Part shown: piece by piece, positions 39,933-48,321 of the stretch
Layout: each line of letters opens with the position of its first letter
Position numbering within the stretch: the first letter of the stretch is position 1
Source: a virus
DNA: 64,000 nt
Reading direction: 5' to 3' (one strand)
Virus record (IMG/VR): IMGVR_UViG_3300012928_002096
Location: 1-64,000 of that record
Program-made: the position numbers and the translations under genes
The notes under the pieces: model-generated
Databases searched by the model: none
What the model saw: the letters and a program-made list of their open reading frames with translations, nothing else
Told to the model about the DNA's origin: nothing

Positions 39933-41390
39933 TTAGATCTCCTCAAATAGTTCTCCGAACTTTGTGCTTGCGTTTACAGTCTTTTTTCCTACATTAAGTC
40001 TTGTGCCTATAACTTGCATCCAAAACTTAGAATATTTTGTTATTAAATCTAAACTTTTTTGTCTATCTTTTAAACTAAAGATCTCATCAACAACTTGTTT
40101 AAACTCTATACGTTCAAAACGTTCGTCAATCAACATATAAGGATATTCTCCTGTGTCATAACGTTCGTTTGCTCGTTGTGTGCTTTCAATGTGCATCCAT
40201 ACATTATGACCCATTTGTAATGCATAACTAAATGAGTCCCAACTTGTTTTGCCTTCTTTACCAATTTTATTCAAATCGCCTGGTTTGTAAATACAAATGT
40301 CTTTTATTTGACATTCTTTACTAATAGGAGAGTCTTCAAATGCTTTCAAAAGACCATCTGTTTCAAGTGCATCTTTAAATGTTCTTGTGTCTGTTGCATA
40401 CTTCTTATCATCAGCGCCTGGCGACATCATATAACTCCACTTGCCACGATCTTCAATACGTATTGTGTGATAAACTTGTCCATTTGCTGTTGCTAAGAAA
40501 GGCGATGCACAGTCATATGTAATCATAAAGTTTTTATTATGATACTTACGCACTGCACGTTGGATATCTGTAAGCAATACAGCCCATTCTAACTTACTTG
40601 TGCCTAAGAAGTGCATAACATCGTGAACACCTTCTTCTAGTAACCCATCGTGTATTTGATGCACAAGTCTACGCAATATCAAATCAACATCGCACATATT
40701 TTGTCCACCCATTGCCCAGCCATTAAAGTGTGTATCTGGAAACTGTGCTGGATCGCAATAGTGCTTGAACTCTTCATACCAACTATCTGCATCTGCGTGG
40801 TTACTACCTTGTAATACGTTCAGCACTTTGAAGTTGCCACGTCTATTTGCCATATAGTATTTTGCGTTTATGTGTGTTGCATCTACAGCATCTTGATAAC
40901 TGTGAATATTTGCTGCCTTTGCTGCCTTAGGATCTTGGAAAGTCCAAGTTGGAATATCCAACATCATTCCATAGTCCATATATTCTTCCATCCAGTTAAC
41001 AACAAGTTCACGTTTCTTTTGTGCTTTTGGACATTTAGGATTAGTCCAGTCACCTTCCCAAAGTCCTTTTGCAATTTGGAAACCACCAGAGTCACCAAGC
41101 AACCAACTATTTTCTCTATCGCGGTTGCGTAACATATCTTCTTTTTCTACGTGTTTGTTTATATCTAAGTCTGCGTGTCCTGCAGAATACAAAGCCCACT
41201 TATAATGAAATGCTCCTTTATCAGGATTCAAAAAGTTTAGACTTTCTACTTCATTAAGTCCAGATGGCACACGATTGTAATCAACGTATTCACCGAAACG
41301 TTGTTTACCTACAAATGTAGCATAAAAGCCACTTATACTTGGCAGAAACACAGCATAATCATTCTGTGTTTGTGTTAGATCCTTTTTCAC
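39933..41390 (-). CDS. dpdA: DpdA-like tRNA-guanine transglycosylase homologue (DNA 7-deazaguanine insertion)
   Basis: A 485-residue TIM-barrel protein. GDSGGFQIA (D100) is the TGT catalytic motif, GWAMGGQ fits the base-binding loop, and D293 in ITYDCASPF aligns with the TGT nucleophile. The usual C-x-C-x2-C zinc site is not obvious. Phage DpdA proteins replace guanine in DNA with 7-deazaguanines and are proposed to protect phage DNA from restriction. FolE, QueE and QueD-like genes in the same region support this. A tRNA role cannot be excluded. Confidence 0.8.
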   Translation of the reverse strand: MKKDLTQTQNDYAVFLPSISGFYATFVGKQRFGEYVDYNRVPSGLNEVESLNFLNPDKGAFHYKWALYSAGHADLDINKHVEKEDMLRNRDRENSWLLGDSGGFQIAKGLWEGDWTNPKCPKAQKKRELVVNWMEEYMDYGMMLDIPTWTFQDPKAAKAANIHSYQDAVDATHINAKYYMANRRGNFKVLNVLQGSNHADADSWYEEFKHYCDPAQFPDTHFNGWAMGGQNMCDVDLILRRLVHQIHDGLLEEGVHDVMHFLGTSKLEWAVLLTDIQRAVRKYHNKNFMITYDCASPFLATANGQVYHTIRIEDRGKWSYMMSPGADDKKYATDTRTFKDALETDGLLKAFEDSPISKECQIKDICIYKPGDLNKIGKEGKTSWDSFSYALQMGHNVWMHIESTQRANERYDTGEYPYMLIDERFERIEFKQVVDEIFSLKDRQKSLDLITKYSKFWMQVIGTRLNVGKKTVNASTKFGELFEEI

Positions 41391-41778
41391 GTATTGCTCT
41401 CTTTTCTAAACTTAACTTATCTTTTTGACTCATTACATATGCGGCGCCTGCAAGAATTAAAATTGCGCCAGCTTCGGCAACTAGCACCCAAGGATTTGCG
41501 TCTTTACTGTGTAGCACAATTAATCTACACAATGCTGTCATTGCAATTATAATAGGCAATGTAACAGGTATTCTGTTGCTAATAAAGTATGCACCAACCA
41601 TACCTACAATCTCAGTATATATAAAAAGCAGAAATAAATCTGCAAGTTCTATCTTAAGATCCATAATCATAGAATATACATCTAAACCTGCCGCAACAAC
41701 AGTAAGTATGCCTATTATAGAAAGCATACCTTTTTCTGTCATTACTGTAGTCCAGTGTAATCTATTTTTTTCTTGCAT
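41359..41778 (-). CDS. PsiE-like phosphate-starvation membrane protein
   Basis: A 139-residue protein with four hydrophobic segments. LFLLFIYTEIVGMVGAYF and RIPVTLPIIIAMTALCRL match, from memory, the PsiE (PF06146) signature. PsiE is a phosphate-starvation-induced protein of unknown molecular role. Its gene is fused by TAATG to the clamp gene. Marine phages often carry phosphate-stress genes. Confidence 0.65.
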   Translation of the reverse strand: MQEKNRLHWTTVMTEKGMLSIIGILTVVAAGLDVYSMIMDLKIELADLFLLFIYTEIVGMVGAYFISNRIPVTLPIIIAMTALCRLIVLHSKDANPWVLVAEAGAILILAGAAYVMSQKDKLSLEKRAIREKGSNTNTE

Positions 41779-42506
41779 TATTTCTGTTGCGCTGGTAGAA
41801 TGTAATCATATTTTGCCATACCACTGTCTACGCTAATTTTCATAGCACCTTGATCAGTGATACTCATTGTTTTGTCACCATCTAAGTTTAGTATAGCAAG
41901 TGTTTGTGCAACTGGCCACGCCCAAGTATGTGTAAGTTTGCCTTCAATACCGTGTTCAAATGTAAATGAACCTGCGTGTGTTGCTTCGTCACCAAAGTAA
42001 AAGTTCAAGTTGTTATCTTCAGTCTTTACTTGGAACACTGTTTCTTCACTGTGTGCGCCTGACATCAATTTCATACGTGCAATTGCTGCCATATTAGGCT
42101 GAATCTCAACATCATATGTGCTGACTTTGAACTTTACACTTTTTAGTTTTTCTTCAATAATTGCTTTGTTCATAAAACGATAATCATTTTCAAAATCACC
42201 CGATGCATTTTCAAAGTGTATGTGTGTTGGCATAACTTCGCCGTTGCGTTCTGCTTGTACAACTTCAATCTTTGCATTGTCTTTGTACTCTGGATTTTTC
42301 AAGTGATAATCTAATTTGCCAAGATCTGGCATACCAAATGTTCCGTTAAATTCACCAACTGGCGAATGTGTTGTTGCTGTCATAATCACACTACGATCAT
42401 CAGCCATACTATCAATTTGAGTATCTTCTTCTGCTGTAACTTTCAGTGTAGTAATAAAACCTAGTCTGTGTGTATGACTCACAATGTCTTGTAGAATATC
42501 TTGCAT
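41778..42506 (-). CDS. DNA polymerase sliding clamp, T4 gp45-like
   Basis: A 242-residue protein, close to T4 gp45 (228). It alternates beta strands and acidic helices, with HAGSFTFEHGIEGKLTHTWAWPV and the last strands LAILNLDGDKTMSITDQGAMKISVDSGMAKYDYIL, which resemble clamp domains of T4-like phages. It should load on DNA as a ring to hold the polymerase and activate late promoters. It has the best promoter of the window, but no clamp loader genes are visible here. Confidence 0.75.
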   Translation of the reverse strand: MQDILQDIVSHTHRLGFITTLKVTAEEDTQIDSMADDRSVIMTATTHSPVGEFNGTFGMPDLGKLDYHLKNPEYKDNAKIEVVQAERNGEVMPTHIHFENASGDFENDYRFMNKAIIEEKLKSVKFKVSTYDVEIQPNMAAIARMKLMSGAHSEETVFQVKTEDNNLNFYFGDEATHAGSFTFEHGIEGKLTHTWAWPVAQTLAILNLDGDKTMSITDQGAMKISVDSGMAKYDYILPAQQK

Positions 42507-42527
42507 ATTGTTCTCCGTTGTTGATTA

Positions 42528-42556
42528 ATTATACTAACTTTTGCTTTATTTGTCAA
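42528..42556 (-). promoter_or_regulatory. Consensus sigma70 promoter TTGACA-17-TATAAT
   Basis: TTGACA at 42556-42551 and TATAAT at 42533-42528 with 17 bp, 22 bases before the clamp ATG. It also overlaps the stop of the dehydrogenase-like gene. Confidence 0.85.
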
Positions 42557-43307
42557 GTGTTTGTTTCAATTTTGTGTTATAATAAACTGCTGCCGACAAT
42601 GTATTTAGATTAATATTTTTTTCTGATGCCATTTTTAATAGAGCCTTTGTGTCTTTTGGAAAACACATTCCACCCCATCCACGTATACCTTCTTCTGGCC
42701 ATACATAACTATGACTTGAACCTATACGTTTATCATCTGTAATACCTGCTTGCACTTCTTCATAGTCTAAATTATATGCTTTACAAAAATCAAAAATTTC
42801 ATTGAAGAAACTTACTTTAGTTGCTAAGAAAGCATTTCTAAAATATTTTATAGCAATAGCTTCTTCTGGTGTAACAATGTTTATACGGCATTGAGGCCAA
42901 TTAAAACTATATTGGTCACGCCAGTAATCTGTATCACCACTTAAAATAATACAGTCTAATTGTTTAATATCATTCATATAGTTTTTTGCTCTAAGAAACT
43001 CTGGAGAAAAACATAATCTATGATTAGGAAAATTATTTTTTATATCTTGCCAGCCTTGTAAACTTATTGTGCTTTTGATTAATATAGGTGTTGTTTCATT
43101 ACAAAGTTCTATAGTGCTGTACACAGCACTTACATCACAACTACCATCTTCTGCTGATGGAGTAGGTACACATATTACCACAGCACTTGTATTTGAAAAA
43201 TCAGCATATTTGTCTTTAGGTGGATCGTGTATTTCAATTTCTCTTCTATGGTCTTTGAATAGTAATTCGTATGCCTGTCCAACAAATCCGTATCCTGCTA
43301 TAATCAT
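42546..43307 (-). CDS. UDP-glucose/GDP-mannose dehydrogenase-like protein, short form
   Basis: A 253-residue protein. MIIAGYGFVGQ is the NAD loop, ICVPTPS and FSPEFLRA typical family segments, and GGMCFPKD carries the catalytic Cys (about C215). Full-length enzymes have about 400 or more residues with a C-terminal UDP-binding domain that is missing here. It may be a truncated enzyme that works with a partner or a different substrate. ATG 43307 overlaps the previous stop as ATGA. Confidence 0.72.
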   Translation of the reverse strand: MIIAGYGFVGQAYELLFKDHRREIEIHDPPKDKYADFSNTSAVVICVPTPSAEDGSCDVSAVYSTIELCNETTPILIKSTISLQGWQDIKNNFPNHRLCFSPEFLRAKNYMNDIKQLDCIILSGDTDYWRDQYSFNWPQCRINIVTPEEAIAIKYFRNAFLATKVSFFNEIFDFCKAYNLDYEEVQAGITDDKRIGSSHSYVWPEEGIRGWGGMCFPKDTKALLKMASEKNINLNTLSAAVYYNTKLKQTLDK

Positions 43308-44017
43308 TGTGCTAACTTCGCTTCCTGAAAGTATCCAAGTCTTTCCCAAGTATCACGATAATCTTTAACATTGAAACAACGTTTTGTATCTAGCTTGACT
43401 GCTAATGGCCAATCATTACCACCTTCAACAATTTTGTCACCAAAGAAATAAATTTTATCATTCTTGTTAAAATCTTCTAAGATTTGACTTTTATCTCCAC
43501 CTTTACGATATATGTCTATTCCTGTTTCGCCACCTATAGTTGCAGTTATATCAGGAAATTCTAAATTAATTTGGAAAGCAATACTTTCACGTTCTTTGTT
43601 TTGCAAATCGTGTTGTATATAAAGTTTACGTTCACCTAGTGTGCAATTACGTCCTACTATACTAAAATTAATTGTACCTGTTCTTTCTTCTATATGATTA
43701 CCTGTACGTAATGGAAAATTACTTGCTTGTAACCAACCGTGCATTAAATTATACAATTCTTTAGGAGCATCAAATGTTTTACTTGCTACATTTTGTCCTT
43801 TTTTGTAGACATCATTGCCACTGCAATTATAACAAGACTCAACATTTTCACAAATATCTTCACCAAGCTGTTCGACTGTCTTATTATAATCGCTACCAGT
43901 TACTAACCATACTTTATTATGTGTAATAAATGATTTAAAAAATGTTTTAAACTCTGGATGAATAGTTTGTCTACTTGGTGTAAGTGTGCCGTCAACATCG
44001 AATATAAATTTATTCAT
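43304..44017 (-). CDS. Eukaryotic-type phosphomannomutase-like HAD protein
   Basis: A 237-residue protein. FDVDGTLTPSRQ (D7, D9) is the HAD nucleophile motif, and VTGSDYNKTVEQLG, VGRNCTLGER, GGETGIDIY and YFFGDK...GGND match the eukaryotic PMM2/PMM1 family in order. These convert Man-6-P to Man-1-P. The family is rare in bacteria. It lies beside cytidylyltransferase, cupin and dehydrogenase-like genes, which suggests mannose-derived sugar-nucleotide synthesis. Confidence 0.78.
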   Translation of the reverse strand: MNKFIFDVDGTLTPSRQTIHPEFKTFFKSFITHNKVWLVTGSDYNKTVEQLGEDICENVESCYNCSGNDVYKKGQNVASKTFDAPKELYNLMHGWLQASNFPLRTGNHIEERTGTINFSIVGRNCTLGERKLYIQHDLQNKERESIAFQINLEFPDITATIGGETGIDIYRKGGDKSQILEDFNKNDKIYFFGDKIVEGGNDWPLAVKLDTKRCFNVKDYRDTWERLGYFQEAKLAQ

Positions 44018-44424
44018 TATACTTCACATACTCTCTTTCTTAAATCACTAGTGCTAAATCTATGATCACGTTTATTAAAATACAAATCTATTTCACGCTT
44101 ACGACAAATGTCTTTACCTGTAAAATCTTTGTCTCTGTATTCTTCTCCAAGTATTCTAACATCTATATGATACATTGTCAATATATCTTCTAGGTCTTTT
44201 TCAGTGCCATAAGGAATAATTTCATCAACATACTTTACACCTTTTAATTGTGTATAGCGTTCGACAATAGTTTGCACAGGAGCATTTTTTTCTGATCGAT
44301 CTACACTAGGATCCATTTGTAATGCACATATTAAATAATCGCATTGTTCTTTTGCTTCACGTAACATTTGTACGTGTCCTGCGTGTAATAAATCAAATGT
44401 TGAACAAGTAAATCCTACTTTCAT
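44017..44424 (-). CDS. Cytidylyltransferase-like nucleotidyltransferase
   Basis: A 135-residue protein. H14-A-G-H17 (LLHAGH) and FSTSDLRKRV near the end match the HxGH and ISTT(K/R) motifs of glycerol-3-phosphate and related cytidylyltransferases. It would join a sugar or polyol phosphate to CTP. It shares a one-base overlap (TAATG) with the mutase gene. Confidence 0.8.
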   Translation of the reverse strand: MKVGFTCSTFDLLHAGHVQMLREAKEQCDYLICALQMDPSVDRSEKNAPVQTIVERYTQLKGVKYVDEIIPYGTEKDLEDILTMYHIDVRILGEEYRDKDFTGKDICRKREIDLYFNKRDHRFSTSDLRKRVCEV

Positions 44425-44765
44425 TAATGATTCCGCCTACCATCAAATGCACAAACAAAGTAAAGTTCTTGGTCTTTACCTTGATACATATCAGATTCTA
44501 CTCTATGATGTATACCATCTTTAATCAATACAACATCACCAGGACCAACTGCCATAGGCTCATCATTTAGATACATTGTGCCTTTACCTCTAATAAAGAA
44601 ATAAATTTCTTCTTGTCCTTTGTGTATATGTCCTGACGTAGATTTGCCAGGCTTCATTGTTGTACTACTTAATACTAAATTTTGTAACAGTGTGTTATCT
44701 TTAACAATGTATCGTTCGTCTTGTTTAGCGATAACTCCACCAATATCTTGTATATCTACTTTCAA
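44424..44765 (-). CDS. Cupin-domain protein
   Basis: A 113-residue single cupin. GHIHKGQEEIYFFIRGKG is motif 1 (G-x5-HxH...E-x6-G), and PGDVVLIKDGIHHRV is motif 2 (PGD...P/G-x-x-H). It resembles the C-terminal part of mannose-6-phosphate isomerases or small sugar-binding cupins, which fits the neighbouring sugar genes. Confidence 0.8.
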   Translation of the reverse strand: MKVDIQDIGGVIAKQDERYIVKDNTLLQNLVLSSTTMKPGKSTSGHIHKGQEEIYFFIRGKGTMYLNDEPMAVGPGDVVLIKDGIHHRVESDMYQGKDQELYFVCAFDGRRNH

Positions 44766-45046
44766 AAGTCTATCTCCCTTCCTTTATATTCCCAAGTTCC
44801 ATATCTAGTTGGTTCGGCTTCTTTTGGCCCGCCATATTCTTTAGCTTTTTCTTCTGTAACTTTTTGTTCAGGTATATCAGGGTCTTTACGTGCATATTTT
44901 ATATCACAATATCCACAAACAACATAATGTCCATCGTGTGGTATTCTAAGATAAACTTTTGGGTGGTCATTGTTATCTCCACTACACGCAACACTGTCGC
45001 CATCTATGTAAATAATGCGTTCTTCAAATCCTTCGATTCTTTCCAT
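44762..45046 (-). CDS. CHCC zinc-finger protein (NDUFS6/zf-CHCC-like)
   Basis: A 94-residue protein. C21, H28, C44 and C47 with HPKVYL and CGYCD follow the zf-CHCC pattern known from complex I NDUFS6 and short alphaproteobacterial proteins. The start ATG 45046 is preceded by GGAG five bases upstream; a longer start at 45061 is less likely. The protein is probably host-derived and suggests an alphaproteobacterial host. It lies one base downstream of the polymerase stop. Confidence 0.72.
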   Translation of the reverse strand: MERIEGFEERIIYIDGDSVACSGDNNDHPKVYLRIPHDGHYVVCGYCDIKYARKDPDIPEQKVTEEKAKEYGGPKEAEPTRYGTWEYKGREIDF

Positions 45047-45047
45047 A

Positions 45048-47711
45048 TTAACTCCATTCAAATAAATTGTTAAATGTTGTTTTTTGCTTTGTGCTTTCTA
45101 AGTCATATTTCAACACACCAATTAAGTTGTCTAGTTTGTTGTCAATAATAACTTCTTCCATTGCATCGCCATCAAAAGGAAGCTCTTTAAACCAATCAGG
45201 AAGTCTTAGTTGATCTGTTGGATAAGCAACAGAAGTATATCCTAATGGATTTTGTTTCAGTTTACAAACAATAACTTTCATACCATCTACAATTTCTTGG
45301 GAATATTTATCACCATTCATACGTTTCAATGTATTCCAGTTGATGCTTGCTCTTACGTGTCCAGGCATATTTGCTTTGCCTTGCTTTTCTTCTAGTCGTT
45401 GATAATGTCCAATCTTGTTTGCACGTTTGGGTGAACCTTTCTCAAATCCTGGACGTTCTTTAAACTCACGCCTAAATTCACTTATACTTTCTAGTAATTC
45501 TTTTTCGGGCTGTACTGCTAATACCATATCAAGCAATGTTTTCAAATAGTTTTGCATAAACACTGGAGTATCACTACGCTTTAAGTCCAAGCCCATAGCT
45601 TTAACTTTACCTAATGCACCATCCTTATCTTTTCTATCACCTTCTAAGTCATACACTCGCACTGCATAACGTTTCTTTGTAATAAACAAGCCTGTGTCTG
45701 CAACAACTTCTCTTGCGGCAGCAATAACCTCACTACGTGGGCGAGGACAATGAAATGCGTCACGCATAAAATCTGGAAATGTTGTGTTTGCTTGTTCGCA
45801 TAACTGGTCATACAATGTAATTACATTATCTTTACCCCAAGGCACAGTACCAGCAGTAATTTCTTCTTCAAGTACAGGATACGCACTAAAGTAAACAGAG
45901 TCTGTATCACCATATATAATTGCTTTACCTACGTGATCATATTCGCCTGTAATAATCTTATTCACTTCACTTGCCATATGCTTTGCAATTTGTCTGCCAG
46001 TTAGTGTTGTTGACTGTCCAATACGTTTATCAAAAAATCTACAGCCTGGATTCAAAATAGCACCATACAAACTGTTCAAGTTAATCTTTTTGACAAGTTG
46101 TCTTTTGTCCCAAAATGCTATTTCTGTTTCGTTGCCTGCATCAATTGCTTTACGCATTTTTGCTTGTAATTCTTTACGCTCTGCATACCAACGTTTCAGC
46201 AAACCTGGAATAACACCTTCGACTTCTGTTGTAAACACAGTACCGTTAGCACTAAGCATCCACGGTTGATGGCTATCAAAAATAAGTTTGTATATTTCTG
46301 CACCACTTAGCACGTGGCTTGTACCATCTTCTAAATCTAATGTAAGTGCAACGTCTTTGCGTTGTTCCATTACAGCATCATATTCTAATGTAGCAAACTT
46401 ACCTTCCCAACTTGCCGCAAAACTTTTCTTTTCAAGTGTTTGTGCATTGTGTAAAAACTCTTCAGTCAAGTCTGGACGTATTTGTCCAATAATAGTTTCT
46501 GGAGCCATATTCATTGCACGAATAATACTTGGATATAGACTGTTCAAGTCCATACTACCAATCCACTTATGTACACCTTTTTTAGGATACGCAACATAAG
46601 CACCTGCCGCGGCAGTTTGCCCTTCGTGTTGTACTCTGTTAGGTGCTTGCATACCTCTTCTGTGTGCTTCATTAACAATTGCTTGCTCTGTAACTGCAAC
46701 TGCTCCTGCTGTTGTTTGTAATAACACAGTATTATCGTGTGCAATTTCATTTGCAAGATCAATAAAGCGTAACTTCTTATCAATTTTATCTAGTAGTGCA
46801 ACGTCTTGTCTATTGTATTCAATAAACTTTTTAAAGTCGTTGTTGTAAAGTTGATCAAGTGTGCCTTCATACACAGTCTTGTTTTCACCAACTTCCATTT
46901 CACCAATAGCATCAAGTCTGTATGTGTGACGTTCTTCATATGTATATTTGCGATACAGTTCAAGATAGTCCATATGCACTCTACCTATTGTATCAAACGT
47001 TTCAGCAGTTTTGCCAAACTTTTCAAACTCTCTACGTCTTGGAAGTTGCTTCCACAAACAAAAGCGCCTAGTGTCATCTTTGCTCAACACCCGTGAAACA
47101 CGATTTACAGTGTAAGGAATATCATAACCTTCACTGTTCCAGCCGCTCAATATATCTGCATCTTCTATAACATCAAGAAATGCTTGTAGCATATCTCCTT
47201 CATTTTCATACAAATATGTATTATCAAAATCTGCACATTCTGCTTGTGCTTCTTCCATAGTTAGTGTTTTGGGCGGCAATGCAAATGTTACCAATGCATC
47301 TAACCATTGTAAATGCACAGTAATAGCAGTAATTGGCATAAAAGGATCGCTTGGATCAGCAAAGCCTCTATCTGGATCAAAATCAGTCTCAATATCAAAA
47401 AAGCAAACATTTAGTTTAGGAGCATCTTGGTTGAGATAGTGTTCACTCAAACATTGAAATATTGGATTTACATCCGACTCAAACATTTTTTTGCCTTTGT
47501 TAATGGCAAGTTCTTTTCTAAAATCTTTTGTATTTTTACAAACTACACGTTGTAGTGGATCTCCATAAATGCTTTTGTATTTGCCACGTGGATCTTCATA
47601 GTAAAATGTATACTTTGCTTGATATTCAGTAAAATGCCTTTTACCATCCTTGCGTTCTACTGCACGGATAATATCTGCATCTCTATCAAAAAAAGCGTCT
47701 ACGTATGGCAT
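45048..47711 (-). CDS. DNA polymerase, family B (T4 gp43-like)
   Basis: An 887-residue polymerase, near T4 gp43 (898). The 3'-5' exonuclease has FFDIETDFD, and the polymerase domain has DLNSLYPSI (motif A), LNSLYGAILN (motif B) and YGDTDSVYF (motif C). It replicates the phage genome. An extended -10 (TGC-TATAAT, about 47735) lies before the gene, inside a membrane protein gene. The operon continues into the CHCC and sugar genes. Confidence 0.95.
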   Translation of the reverse strand: MPYVDAFFDRDADIIRAVERKDGKRHFTEYQAKYTFYYEDPRGKYKSIYGDPLQRVVCKNTKDFRKELAINKGKKMFESDVNPIFQCLSEHYLNQDAPKLNVCFFDIETDFDPDRGFADPSDPFMPITAITVHLQWLDALVTFALPPKTLTMEEAQAECADFDNTYLYENEGDMLQAFLDVIEDADILSGWNSEGYDIPYTVNRVSRVLSKDDTRRFCLWKQLPRRREFEKFGKTAETFDTIGRVHMDYLELYRKYTYEERHTYRLDAIGEMEVGENKTVYEGTLDQLYNNDFKKFIEYNRQDVALLDKIDKKLRFIDLANEIAHDNTVLLQTTAGAVAVTEQAIVNEAHRRGMQAPNRVQHEGQTAAAGAYVAYPKKGVHKWIGSMDLNSLYPSIIRAMNMAPETIIGQIRPDLTEEFLHNAQTLEKKSFAASWEGKFATLEYDAVMEQRKDVALTLDLEDGTSHVLSGAEIYKLIFDSHQPWMLSANGTVFTTEVEGVIPGLLKRWYAERKELQAKMRKAIDAGNETEIAFWDKRQLVKKINLNSLYGAILNPGCRFFDKRIGQSTTLTGRQIAKHMASEVNKIITGEYDHVGKAIIYGDTDSVYFSAYPVLEEEITAGTVPWGKDNVITLYDQLCEQANTTFPDFMRDAFHCPRPRSEVIAAAREVVADTGLFITKKRYAVRVYDLEGDRKDKDGALGKVKAMGLDLKRSDTPVFMQNYLKTLLDMVLAVQPEKELLESISEFRREFKERPGFEKGSPKRANKIGHYQRLEEKQGKANMPGHVRASINWNTLKRMNGDKYSQEIVDGMKVIVCKLKQNPLGYTSVAYPTDQLRLPDWFKELPFDGDAMEEVIIDNKLDNLIGVLKYDLESTKQKTTFNNLFEWS

Positions 47712-47729
47712 TTATATTCCTTTGTATTA

Positions 47730-48008
47730 TTATAGCACAAAAAGCTGTACAAGAGCAATCGAATTCATTAGTACAAACCAAGCACAAAGTACGATTGCAA
47801 AGGCTGCTTTTCTAATTACTGTACTTATAACACCAAGTATACTTCCTAACAAATATAAGGGTATAAAAAGCTCAGTAGCAGGATCTAACACAGTAAAAGT
47901 TAAGATAACACTGGCTGCCATCAATACTGTAGTTTCAACCATCTCACAATAAAAAGCCACGGGTGATAACCTATAGCTTTCTTTTATATATTCTAAAATC
48001 TTATTCAT
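47730..48008 (-). CDS. Small membrane protein, 92 aa
   Basis: Two to three hydrophobic segments: VETTVLMAASVILTF, ELFIPLYLLGSILGVI and KAAFAIVLCAWFVLM. It lies just upstream of the polymerase and overlaps the next gene upstream by eight bases. Not identified. Confidence 0.6.
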   Translation of the reverse strand: MNKILEYIKESYRLSPVAFYCEMVETTVLMAASVILTFTVLDPATELFIPLYLLGSILGVISTVIRKAAFAIVLCAWFVLMNSIALVQLFVL

Positions 48009-48267
48009 CAGTATCGTAACCTGTGGTAGCTACGATTGTTTCTAAATCCTCAAATTCATCAGATACTCTACTCCAATCACGTTTTTGTGCAACTTTTATT
48101 GCTTTATTGATTAGACTAGGCTTTACGTTTAGTTCTTCGGCTACTGCTTTTACAGTTTCTTTCAGTCCACCTTGTAGATCTTCGATTTCCTGTAATACAG
48201 TTACACCTTCTTTCACTAGGCGTTCTAACTTGGCCTTTTCCTCTGGGCCATACACACGGTCACTCAT
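48001..48267 (-). CDS. DsbA-like dsDNA-binding / late transcription protein
   Basis: An 88-residue protein. MSDRVYGPEEKAKLERLV, ETVKAVAEELNVKPSLINKAI and a tail with acidic residues resemble, from memory, the small DsbA protein of T4-like marine phages, a DNA-binding protein near late genes in T4. The helix-turn-helix-like middle supports DNA binding. It has its own promoter. Confidence 0.6.
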   Translation of the reverse strand: MSDRVYGPEEKAKLERLVKEGVTVLQEIEDLQGGLKETVKAVAEELNVKPSLINKAIKVAQKRDWSRVSDEFEDLETIVATTGYDTDE

Positions 48268-48292
48268 ATAGTACTCCTTAGTTATTTGTTTT

Positions 48293-48321
48293 ATAGTAAT
48301 AGAATATTGTCAAAATGTCAA
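48293..48321 (-). promoter_or_regulatory. Sigma70-like promoter TTGACA-17-TACTAT
   Basis: TTGACA at 48321-48316, 17 bp, TACTAT at 48298-48293, about 26 bases before the ATG of the DsbA-like gene. A second TTGACA sits inside the spacer. Confidence 0.7.
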
